A program made the translations under genes and the position numbers. From REDI01 sp038123735 (GTDB taxonomy: Bacteria > Myxococcota_A > UBA796 > GCA-2862545), in the NCBI GenBank assembly GCA_038123735.1, contig JAYPAP010000004.1, forward strand, positions 1 to 59,969: a DNA stretch of 59,969 nt, written 5' to 3'. Position 1 is the stretch's first letter, and every line of letters starts with the position of its first letter. Positions 44,358 to 51,250 of the stretch are shown piece after piece. The notes under the pieces are model-generated. The model did no database searches. It saw only the letters and a program-made list of their open reading frames with translations, and was not told where the DNA came from.

Positions 44358-45026
44358 CTATTTCCTCAGCTTGAATTGAATGGTCTGACGAACCCAGACT
44401 TTGACGGGCTCGCCCTTGTAGCTACCGGCCTGAAATCGCCAGTTTCGGATGCCAGTGGTCGCAACATCATCGAACGCACCCGGTGGACTCGACTCTACGA
44501 CCCGAACTTGTTCGATCTGACCGGTCTCATTGATCAACAAGCTCAGCGTTACGTAGCCTTCAACCCCCGAATCACGGAGTCGTCGCGGGTATTCCATCGG
44601 CTCTTGTCGGGAAGGTCGCGGAGGATTGTCGACGGTATCGCTCGTATGAACCACGTCCTGACTTCCCGCCATCAACGCCGCATCAGCGCCCCCGAGGTCA
44701 TCGAAGGCGAGGCCGGGAATATCGAAGGCGATCCCGCCCATCCCAGAGGATAGAGCGGCGAGCGATGGCGGTGGCGGCGCCTTGGACTTGGGCTTGGGCT
44801 TGGGCTTAGGATTCGCCACCTTCGGCTTTGGTTTTGGTGTTCGCTTGACCACCTCGATGCTCGTCGCGCGATCGACCTCTCGTCGATCGGGTGGCTTCGA
44901 CATCTCATTCATCACCACGATCGAACCCAGCGCGAGCGGTGCCCCAACCAGCATAAATAGCAGCCCAAAGCCTAGGTGAACCCTAGACCCGTGCTGGCTT
45001 GCCCATCTGGCGAGGCGATTCAGCAT
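44358..45026 (-). CDS. tonB: TonB energy-transducing protein
   Basis: 222 residues. One N-terminal membrane helix (LGFGLLFMLVGAPLALGSIVV) is followed by a Pro/Lys spacer (KPKPKVANPKPKPKPKSKAP) that spans the periplasm, a Gly/Asp-rich stretch, and the C-terminal TonB domain: MEYPRRLRDSGVEGYVTLSLLINETGQIEQVRVVESSP and NWRFQAGSYKGEPVKVWVRQTIQF. It passes proton-motive energy from ExbB/ExbD to outer-membrane receptors. Its start overlaps the exbD stop by one base. Confidence 0.94.
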   Translation of the reverse strand: MLNRLARWASQHGSRVHLGFGLLFMLVGAPLALGSIVVMNEMSKPPDRREVDRATSIEVVKRTPKPKPKVANPKPKPKPKSKAPPPPSLAALSSGMGGIAFDIPGLAFDDLGGADAALMAGSQDVVHTSDTVDNPPRPSRQEPMEYPRRLRDSGVEGYVTLSLLINETGQIEQVRVVESSPPGAFDDVATTGIRNWRFQAGSYKGEPVKVWVRQTIQFKLRK

Positions 45027-45433
45027 CAGCGACCGGCCTCCTTCTCCGTGGCCACGCCGACGTCCTCAGCACCTGCGAGGCGTGCATCATCCACCACCTC
45101 GACCAGCTTTCTCGTGGGGACATCATCATCCGCGATCACGAGAACGTTTGACCCGCTACCAGCACTGAGTTGGTCCTTGATTCGACTCTGAATCATCCAG
45201 CTTCTGACTGGATCACCGTTGAGATAGGTGCTGCCATCCGCCGCGATATAGATCCGAATGTCCTTGCTTGATGACTTGGTCGCGCTCGCCGCCTTGGGGC
45301 GATTGATGTCGATGTCCATGTCTTTTTGGAACGTCGTGCTCACCATGAAGAAGATGAGCAGAATGAAGACCATATCGATCAGCGGGGAAATATCGATATT
45401 TTCCTGTTCAACCTTTTTCTTTCGAATCTTCAT
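45026..45433 (-). CDS. exbD: ExbD biopolymer transport protein
   Basis: 135 residues from ATG 45433. The cytoplasmic start (MKIRKKKVEQENIDISPLIDMVFILLIFFMVSTTF) contains the single membrane helix with the proton-carrying Asp in PLIDMVFILL. A short periplasmic domain follows (IRIYIAADGSTYLNGDPV … VLVIADDDVPTRKLVEVVDDARLAG). It forms the proton channel with ExbB. It overlaps the exbB start-side neighbour by 4 bases and tonB by 1, so it is translationally coupled on both sides. Confidence 0.95.
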   Translation of the reverse strand: MKIRKKKVEQENIDISPLIDMVFILLIFFMVSTTFQKDMDIDINRPKAASATKSSSKDIRIYIAADGSTYLNGDPVRSWMIQSRIKDQLSAGSGSNVLVIADDDVPTRKLVEVVDDARLAGAEDVGVATEKEAGR

Positions 45434-46050
45434 GCCGCCTCCTCCTGGATGACGCTCGCACACAGAAGGTCCTTGACCTCGTCGATCTGAATCTGGAACA
45501 AGGTCTGACGACGACCGAGCACCCCTCGAATCAGCAAGCCCGGGATCGCAACCGCCAAACCGAACTGTGTGGTGAGGAGCGCTTGGGAAATCCCTGCTGC
45601 AATGCCCCCAGATTGGGAGGTCATCGTCATGTCACCAAGTGAGGCGAAGGTCTCGATCATGCCGGAAACGGTCCCGAGGAGACCGAGCAGCGGCGCCACG
45701 GCGATCACGGCACCCGTCAACACCTGGAATCGACTGAGCTTGTTCGCTTCTCGACCCAAAGCATCTTCAAGCCGATCTCTCAGGTTCACCGCAGATTGTA
45801 GTCTTAGCTGAACGCCGAGAGCAGCCGCACGCTCCAAGGGTCCGACGGGTGTCGTGAGCGCCCCGTCCTCCGCCATCCGAATGGCCGCCCGCGGCTCCAG
45901 ATTGCGAAATGACAGCAGCAACGAAAACCGATACCCAAGCCCAAACCATAGGATCAACGTCACAAAAACAAGTGGCGGCATGACGTATCCGCCGAGGACC
46001 ATGTAGTCCCAAAACGGAGCGATGACCGAAGCCCACGTGGCGAACATCAT
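45430..46050 (-). CDS. exbB: ExbB-type proton channel (ExbB2)
   Basis: 206 residues from ATG 46050 (GGGGGAAG a few bases upstream); the open frame before it is a shadow of the preceding gene. First helix PPLVFVTLILWFGLGYRF, cytoplasmic loop, then the conserved VLTGAVIAVAPLLGLLGTVSGMIETF and GGIAAGISQALLTTQFGLAVAIPGLLI helices. It is the short ExbB that pairs with ExbD; the longer relative at 46061 is the TtpC-like protein. Start follows the TtpC stop by 10 bases. Confidence 0.93.
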   Translation of the reverse strand: MMFATWASVIAPFWDYMVLGGYVMPPLVFVTLILWFGLGYRFSLLLSFRNLEPRAAIRMAEDGALTTPVGPLERAAALGVQLRLQSAVNLRDRLEDALGREANKLSRFQVLTGAVIAVAPLLGLLGTVSGMIETFASLGDMTMTSQSGGIAAGISQALLTTQFGLAVAIPGLLIRGVLGRRQTLFQIQIDEVKDLLCASVIQEEAA

Positions 46051-46060
46051 GAGCTTCCCC

Positions 46061-47437
46061 CTATTTTGCCGCTTGGGGGAGAATATCGGTCGGGTTGGGT
46101 GTGCCCCGGTCGCGATGCACATTGACGACTCTAAATACCGCATGCTCGACCGCCGACTCGATGTTGTCGGCCCATCCGCGCAGCAAGTTACCCAGGAGTA
46201 ACGTCGGGATGGCGACAACAAGACCCAGTTCCGTAGTCACGAGCGCGGTGGAGATACCGCCGGAGAGCATCTTGGGATCACCGGTTCCAAATTTGGTGAT
46301 GACATCAAAGGTGGAGATCATGCCGGTCACGGTCCCGAGCAACCCGAGCAACGGAGCCACCGCAGCCACGACGAGAATGATCATCGAGAAGCGCTGAATA
46401 CGCCGGTTCTCTGCCAGAATTGCTTCTGACACCACGTCCTCGACATCGTCCATGCCCTGCTGAAGTGCGGGTAGCAGACTTGCCATCACCCGCGCCGCCG
46501 ACCCGGAAGACGCCTTGGAGAGCTCGATGGCCTCCGGATACTGGCCTTCGGCAACGAGGGCGGCAACTCGCTCTTCCAGTCCCTTCAAGTTGCGGCTGAC
46601 GAGCGCGAGAAGAACGGCCCTCACCACGGCCAGCGCAAGTCCAAGTGCGCCAAGCGCCATGATCACCCAGGCGATCCACCCACCACTATCGACATGCTCG
46701 AAAAGTGACTGTTCTTTCGAGTCATCCACCTGACCGGACATCGACTCGACGAAGAAGAAGGAGACCGTGGCCGGCTGCCCCCCCGCCGCGAGCTCGCGTG
46801 CCTCCGTCTCGCCGGAATCCCGCCAAATCTTGAGCCGCCCTTCCCCGGCAGGCGCGAGCGCACCCGCCGCATCATCACTGGCCCCAAAAGCTGCAATGCG
46901 CCCGATCTTTACGATGGTTCCGCGCGTCTGCACCCCTTCCTTGTTGAAGAACTCCCCTTCTTCGCGGGTGACGCGGGTCAGCTCGGCCAGGAGGTCGGTC
47001 GATGCTCGAATGATGCGTTCCGCCCGCTGCGCCTCCCCTTCGACTCCTTCAATCTCGCGGTCGTAATCCGACAACGTCATCTCAGCCTGAGACAGCGTCG
47101 CCTCCACCAAATCGCGCTCTTCTGTCGGTGAGGTCTGCGACGCCACGGTGACCTGCTCGCGCAGCGTCCCTGCTCGCTCTTCCACCGCCAACAGCCGGTC
47201 CTCCAAGACCTCAATCTCGGCCGCAAGGTCCGCTTGTTGGGTACGATTACTGACCTCGACCGTTTCCAGGCGCTCCGCCAACTGACGCTTCAAACCCGCA
47301 AGAAAGGCGAACTCGCGCCGATAGGCATCAGCGAGCGAGTCCCCATCGGCTTGGGCCTCCGCCGTGGAGGCAGCTGGCTCCTGAGCAGCGACAACCGACG
47401 CCGAACTGAGCGCCATCAAAAGCAGCAACCATTTCAT
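46061..47437 (-). CDS. ttpC: TtpC-like long ExbB protein with periplasmic coiled-coil domain
   Basis: 458 residues. Signal peptide (WLLLLMALSSASVVA), then about 200 periplasmic residues: a coiled coil (AFLAGLKRQLAERLETVEVSNRTQQADLAAEIEVLEDRLLAVEERAG) and a beta region. Three ExbB/MotA/TolQ helices follow, with VVAAVAPLLGLLGTVTGMISTFDVI and GGISTALVTTELGLVVAIPTLL. This matches TtpC, the extra component essential for TonB2 function in Vibrio. It overlaps the DUF3450 gene stop-start by 4 bases. Confidence 0.9.
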   Translation of the reverse strand: MKWLLLLMALSSASVVAAQEPAASTAEAQADGDSLADAYRREFAFLAGLKRQLAERLETVEVSNRTQQADLAAEIEVLEDRLLAVEERAGTLREQVTVASQTSPTEERDLVEATLSQAEMTLSDYDREIEGVEGEAQRAERIIRASTDLLAELTRVTREEGEFFNKEGVQTRGTIVKIGRIAAFGASDDAAGALAPAGEGRLKIWRDSGETEARELAAGGQPATVSFFFVESMSGQVDDSKEQSLFEHVDSGGWIAWVIMALGALGLALAVVRAVLLALVSRNLKGLEERVAALVAEGQYPEAIELSKASSGSAARVMASLLPALQQGMDDVEDVVSEAILAENRRIQRFSMIILVVAAVAPLLGLLGTVTGMISTFDVITKFGTGDPKMLSGGISTALVTTELGLVVAIPTLLLGNLLRGWADNIESAVEHAVFRVVNVHRDRGTPNPTDILPQAAK

Positions 47438-48186
47438 TGTGTGCTCCCCGGCAAGGTATTGGGCAGTTCGAAGAATCCGGTCCGAACGGAGCGCTCAAAG
47501 TCTTCGAACAAGGTGCTGATCAGGCTGGCATCCGAGCCTTCCGCGACGCGATACACCCAGCCACTCTCCGTTCGTTCCGCGAATCCATGGCGACCATCCC
47601 CAGTCCGGAAGAACAACATCACCATGCCGATGTGGATCGCATCGGCGAGGTACTCCTCTCCATCGATGGCGATGGTCTGACGATACAGGGCGTTCTCTCT
47701 TGAAAGCCGGAGTTCATCCTCGATGAACGTCCACACCTGCTGCAGCGCCTTCCCCGCGGTGATCTCCCCAGCATCGAGCTTGGTGGCAATCGTCTGCAAT
47801 TCCTGGCGCCGCTCGACCGTTTGATACGGCAATCCTTGATTCACCTGCGCGAGAATCGTATCGATGGCGCCGCGTACGGCAGGGGCAAGCCGCGATACTT
47901 CCTCATTGACAACATCGGTCTCGGTTCGCATCTCTGCGAGGGACTTCTCGAGCTTCTCGACCTCGAGCTCCTGCCGTTGGATGAGGGCATCCAGCTCGGC
48001 CTTGCGCTGAGCAAGTCCACTGACGCGATTCCGATGATCCTGCTGTTTCACTTCGATGGCGTCATGAAGGGCTTCCACTTCGCCCCTCAACGCGATCAAT
48101 TCGCTGGCGAGGGACTCCAGTTCATCGTCCTGCGCGTTCGCAGAACCAGCAAAGAACAGGCTGATAAGCATCCAATGTCTCAACAC
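47434..48186 (-). CDS. DUF3450 periplasmic coiled-coil protein of the TonB2-type locus
   Basis: 250 residues. Signal peptide (LRHWMLISLFFAGSANA), then a long coiled coil (ELIALRGEVEALHDAIEVKQQDHRNRVSGLAQRKAELDALI…), then the conserved DUF3450 C-terminal region (IEDELRLSRENALYRQTIAIDGEEYLADAIHIGMVMLFFRTGDG). In Vibrio and Shewanella a DUF3450 gene regularly precedes ttpC. Its coiled coil could pair with that of TtpC in the periplasm. First gene of the tight part of the operon, separated from the upstream lipoprotein gene by a strong hairpin. Confidence 0.88.
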   Translation of the reverse strand: MLRHWMLISLFFAGSANAQDDELESLASELIALRGEVEALHDAIEVKQQDHRNRVSGLAQRKAELDALIQRQELEVEKLEKSLAEMRTETDVVNEEVSRLAPAVRGAIDTILAQVNQGLPYQTVERRQELQTIATKLDAGEITAGKALQQVWTFIEDELRLSRENALYRQTIAIDGEEYLADAIHIGMVMLFFRTGDGRHGFAERTESGWVYRVAEGSDASLISTLFEDFERSVRTGFFELPNTLPGSTQ

Positions 48187-48240
48187 GTCTCCTCCAAACC
48201 ACCCATGCGAAAACGACAGACATCGCCCTGCGGACGACCG

Positions 48241-48281
48241 AAAGACCCAGCACCTGTCTACCAGGCACTGGGTCTTCTTTT
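48241..48281. terminator. Strong hairpin between the beta-helix lipoprotein and DUF3450 genes
   Basis: AAGACCCAG (48242-48250) pairs with CTGGGTCTT (48268-48276); CCTG/CAGG extends the stem inside. On the plus strand a T-run (CTTCTTTTTT) follows. On the minus strand, the direction of the genes, the hairpin comes directly after the lipoprotein stop and ends in only three or four T. It may terminate or attenuate lipoprotein transcription and let some read into the TonB genes. Confidence 0.6.
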
Positions 48282-49787
48282 TTACTCAGTCACAACCGGG
48301 CTAATGATGCCCCCGGCAATGTCATCTGCCAGCGGGTGGAAGTCCGCTCCTGGCAGGTTGCCATCGACCTTGCTGTTGATGTAGGTCCAGCCTGACCACC
48401 ACGGAGTCTCGGCAGCTGGGTCCACCGCACCGATGAAGCCTGCATTATCGAAGCCGTCTGGGAGTGCCAAAAATGGACCCGAGACCGTCGTTTCGATCGC
48501 CAGCGTGGTGGCATTTACCGTGACCGCTTCCTCGACAAACGAGATTTGGCCATTGTCTTCCCCATCCTGCTGGAACGTATCGTCGTCGGTCGTGAGGGCT
48601 TGGCCACAGTCAAAGACCACATCAGCATATGCCAACGATGCGGGCAGCTGGTCATCGACATCGAGACATCCACCGTCAAAGCCAGTGTATGCCGACCGGA
48701 ATACCTGACCGCCCCAGCCTTCGCGGTGCTTGACAGCATCATCCGTCTTTCCTTCCTTGCCGGTATCACCGATCAGGGTCACGTTCGCGAATGTTGGGGT
48801 GGTACGTGGATCGGCGTCGAAGTCGCTACCGTTGCTATCCGACTCCATCGCATAGTCGCCGTTTTCCTTGCCATGAATGGCGAGGGCGTACTGGACCTTG
48901 CCTTGCCAGCCGAGGTCCTGGTCAAAACCATCGTCGTCGTAGCCTTGGATGAGCAGGTACTTGCCGCCCGCAGCACCGCCAAACCACTCGATGGCATCGT
49001 CTTCAGAGCCAAGGACTTGGAGGTACTCGATCGTGGTTCCGGAGCCCGCGGCTTCCAGTGTCAGACCCTGGATCTCTTCATCCGGCCTGATCTCCGCACC
49101 GGACTCAGCGATGATGACGTACTTGAGGGACCCGCTACTGTCGGCGTTGTTAGTGCCGCCAAAGTATCGCTCTTGGTCTTCAGGAGAGGCTTCGGTAAGG
49201 AGCTCACCGTCCGCATCCCCGGCATTGGTCTTGCCCCGACCCGAGAGGATCACGCCGCCCCACTGGCCACGATTAGACAGGTCTTCGACGGCAGTATCGG
49301 TGATCACATTGTCGGCCGCCGCAATATTGGCTTCCACCGCCCCAAAGATGATGGGCAAATCGGCGGTACCCATCGCGTTCAGCTTCCCGCCACGGGTAGC
49401 GACGAGGGAGGTGGCCGTCCCGGTTCCGTCCACACCTGCATCGGCGTAGACCTGCGTGCCGGGTTCAATCGTGAGGGTCACGTCGGTACCAGCGGCGCCC
49501 TTGGTGTCTCCATCGCCGATGTTGACCGTGCCACTGATGAGGAACACCCTGTCATTCGTCCAAGTGACATCCTCCATGATGCGCACCCCGTTGACGACGC
49601 ACACCGGGAATACGGTACCCGCCACACTGACGGTGCCCCCGTCGAGATAGTCTGCGCCAATTTCCGCGCAGTCGGCAGTCGCCCGGCCGTTCGTGTCGTC
49701 GGTGGATTGAATGTCGTCGTCATTCACAGGGCACCCTGCGAGAGCAAGAGCGACGATCGGAAATAAGCTTGTCGAAACCTTGTACAT
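48282..49787 (-). CDS. Surface lipoprotein of the TonB-associated right-handed beta-helix family
   Basis: 501 residues from ATG 49787 (GGAGAC before it); the frame upstream is not conserved. Signal ends at lipobox ALALAGC, then a Thr/Asp-rich spacer. The body follows the pattern of a proteobacterial lipoprotein family often found beside TonB-dependent receptors: VFLISGTVNIGDGDT, LTIEPGTQVYADA, IIFGAVEANI, RGQWGGVILSGRGKTN, RYFGGTNNADSSGSLKYVIIAESGAEI, GTTIEYLQVLGSEDDAIEWFGG, MESDSNGSDFDADPRTTPTFANVTLIG. Successive short strands indicate a parallel beta-helix. Its position upstream of the TonB2 locus suggests it captures the receptor's substrate; no experimental role is known to me. Confidence 0.78.
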   Translation of the reverse strand: MYKVSTSLFPIVALALAGCPVNDDDIQSTDDTNGRATADCAEIGADYLDGGTVSVAGTVFPVCVVNGVRIMEDVTWTNDRVFLISGTVNIGDGDTKGAAGTDVTLTIEPGTQVYADAGVDGTGTATSLVATRGGKLNAMGTADLPIIFGAVEANIAAADNVITDTAVEDLSNRGQWGGVILSGRGKTNAGDADGELLTEASPEDQERYFGGTNNADSSGSLKYVIIAESGAEIRPDEEIQGLTLEAAGSGTTIEYLQVLGSEDDAIEWFGGAAGGKYLLIQGYDDDGFDQDLGWQGKVQYALAIHGKENGDYAMESDSNGSDFDADPRTTPTFANVTLIGDTGKEGKTDDAVKHREGWGGQVFRSAYTGFDGGCLDVDDQLPASLAYADVVFDCGQALTTDDDTFQQDGEDNGQISFVEEAVTVNATTLAIETTVSGPFLALPDGFDNAGFIGAVDPAAETPWWSGWTYINSKVDGNLPGADFHPLADDIAGGIISPVVTE

Positions 49788-49962
49788 AGCTGTCTCCAGT
49801 GATCTTCCTGTTGGTTGGAAGACTGAAGCGTAGCCCTCGCCTATGGCCATTCGACGGGTTTCTGGAGACAATCAAGTCACACCGAGAAACAGCCGCGTCG
49901 CCAGCGTGACGGCCCCGAAACGGGCACCTTTTTCTCCGCCGAATTCTAGGCGTTCCTTCTAA
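49788..49962. promoter_or_regulatory. Leader region of the beta-helix lipoprotein gene with inverted repeats
   Basis: TCTTCC (49803-49808) and GGAAGA (49817-49822) form an inverted repeat 16-35 bases before the start, and TGTCTCCAG (49791-49799, containing the RBS) is repeated inverted as CTGGAGACA at 49862-49870. The two 9-base copies could fold together and hide the ribosome site. No confident promoter is seen. Confidence 0.3.
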
Positions 49963-50469
49963 TTACCACTCGAACGAGTTCTGAAACGGCGCGCTCGGAA
50001 AGGCCATCGTTGACGGCTCGGTACCGTGCCGGTCCACCATGTAAGTAGCCGCGTTCTTATCGTTCTCCCTCGCCTCGACTGCGAAACACCAGGCTCGCCC
50101 TCCGGTTTGCTGACGCACCAGTGAGTCAGCCAGGGCCCATACCAGGCGCGCGCTGCCCTCCATCCCGCATTGAGTGAGCACCCGCAGGTCCACGATCTGT
50201 CTGGTATGAAGGTCTTCGAAGGTGGCTCGCTCAGGATCGTCGGCGTTGATGAGCATCGTGTGGTCGAAGAGATGGTCGAGGAGAGCCTTCAGGGGCTTGA
50301 GCGAACCAAAGTCCACCACAAAACCGCATTCGTCTAATGCTACGGCGCCGAACTGAAGGGTGAATGCACGGGAGTATCCATGGATAAAGCGGCAATGCCC
50401 AGGGTGTCGCCAGGCTCGATGCGAGCACGGGAGGTTCCGGTAGGTCTTCGTAGCGGTGTACTGCAGCAC
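49963..50469 (-). CDS. queD: QueD-like 6-carboxy-tetrahydropterin synthase
   Basis: 168 residues from GTG 50469, chosen because it follows the previous stop by 10 bases and has a GGGGGG ribosome site. Family features: TKTYRNLPCSHRAWRHPGHCRFIHGYSRAF with the Cys and His of the zinc site, FVVDFGSLKPLKALLDHLFDHTMLI, and a C-terminal Glu in CFAVEARENDKNAATY. The canonical HGH reads HGY here, as in a subgroup of bacterial and phage QueD-like proteins. It makes the QueE substrate from dihydroneopterin triphosphate. It is the last gene of a three-gene operon with YdfG and the amidohydrolase. Confidence 0.82.
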   Translation of the reverse strand: MLQYTATKTYRNLPCSHRAWRHPGHCRFIHGYSRAFTLQFGAVALDECGFVVDFGSLKPLKALLDHLFDHTMLINADDPERATFEDLHTRQIVDLRVLTQCGMEGSARLVWALADSLVRQQTGGRAWCFAVEARENDKNAATYMVDRHGTEPSTMAFPSAPFQNSFEW

Positions 50470-50479
50470 GTCTGCCCCC

Positions 50480-51250
50480 CTAGGAAGCGGCGGTTCGAAC
50501 GATCTTGAGTCCAGCAGGCGCTTGCATGGTGGGCATGACCTCAAGCCGGCTGATACATACATGCTCTGGCAAGGTGACACACCATCGAACCGTCTCGGCA
50601 ATATCGGCAGCGACCAGTGGGTCCATCCCGGCATAGGTTCGGTCTGCGGCCGCCGTATTGCCCTTGTGTCGCACGATGGAGAACTCCGTCTCGGCTGCAC
50701 CCGGCTGAATATCGGTCACCCGTACGTTGTGACCGACCAGGTCTGCGCGCAGATTGAGGGAGAACTGGGTCAAAAAGGCCTTGGTAGCCCCATAAACGTT
50801 ACCGCCCGCATAGGAATATACCCCAGCGATGCTGCTGATGTTCACGATGTGCCCGCGATTACGCGCCACCATTCCTGGAAGGACCGCGCGGGTCATCGCC
50901 ACCGCCCCCCAACAATTGGTCTGGATCATCGTCTGCCAGTCATCGAGGTTGGTGGCCCATGCAGGCTCCACCCCGAGCGCGAGACCGGCGTTATTGACGA
51001 GGATATGAATCGCCTGAAATTCATCCGGCAAACTCTCGAGTGCCGAGTCAATTGCATGACGGTCCTGCACATCGAAGCACAGGGTATGCACCCGCTCACC
51101 GAGCTCTGCGGCCATCTCATCCAGACGACTCTGACGCCGCCCGGTCAAGATCACCGCCGCGCCTTCCGCATGGAAGACTCGGGCGATCTCTGCGCCAAAC
51201 CCAGCAGTCGCACCGGTGACCAGTGCCACGTACCCTGAGAGGGCCCCCAT
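50480..51250 (-). CDS. ydfG: YdfG-like NADP-dependent short-chain dehydrogenase
   Basis: 256 residues from ATG 51250 (TAATG overlap with the amidohydrolase stop). SDR motifs: VTGATAGFGAEIARVF cofactor site, ILVNNAGLALGVEPAW, IVNISSIAGVYSYAGGNVYGATKAF with the Ser-Tyr-Lys triad, RVTDIQPGAAETEFS. These phrases closely follow E. coli YdfG, an NADP-dependent 3-hydroxy acid/serine dehydrogenase also acting on malonic semialdehyde. It is coupled to the surface amidohydrolase upstream and sits 10 bases before the QueD gene. Confidence 0.9.
   Translation of the reverse strand: MGALSGYVALVTGATAGFGAEIARVFHAEGAAVILTGRRQSRLDEMAAELGERVHTLCFDVQDRHAIDSALESLPDEFQAIHILVNNAGLALGVEPAWATNLDDWQTMIQTNCWGAVAMTRAVLPGMVARNRGHIVNISSIAGVYSYAGGNVYGATKAFLTQFSLNLRADLVGHNVRVTDIQPGAAETEFSIVRHKGNTAAADRTYAGMDPLVAADIAETVRWCVTLPEHVCISRLEVMPTMQAPAGLKIVRTAAS

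Noticed and set aside
48546..49766. 406-codon plus-strand frame across the beta-helix lipoprotein gene.
   Set aside because: It is an antisense shadow of a gene with a clear lipobox, RBS and family pattern.
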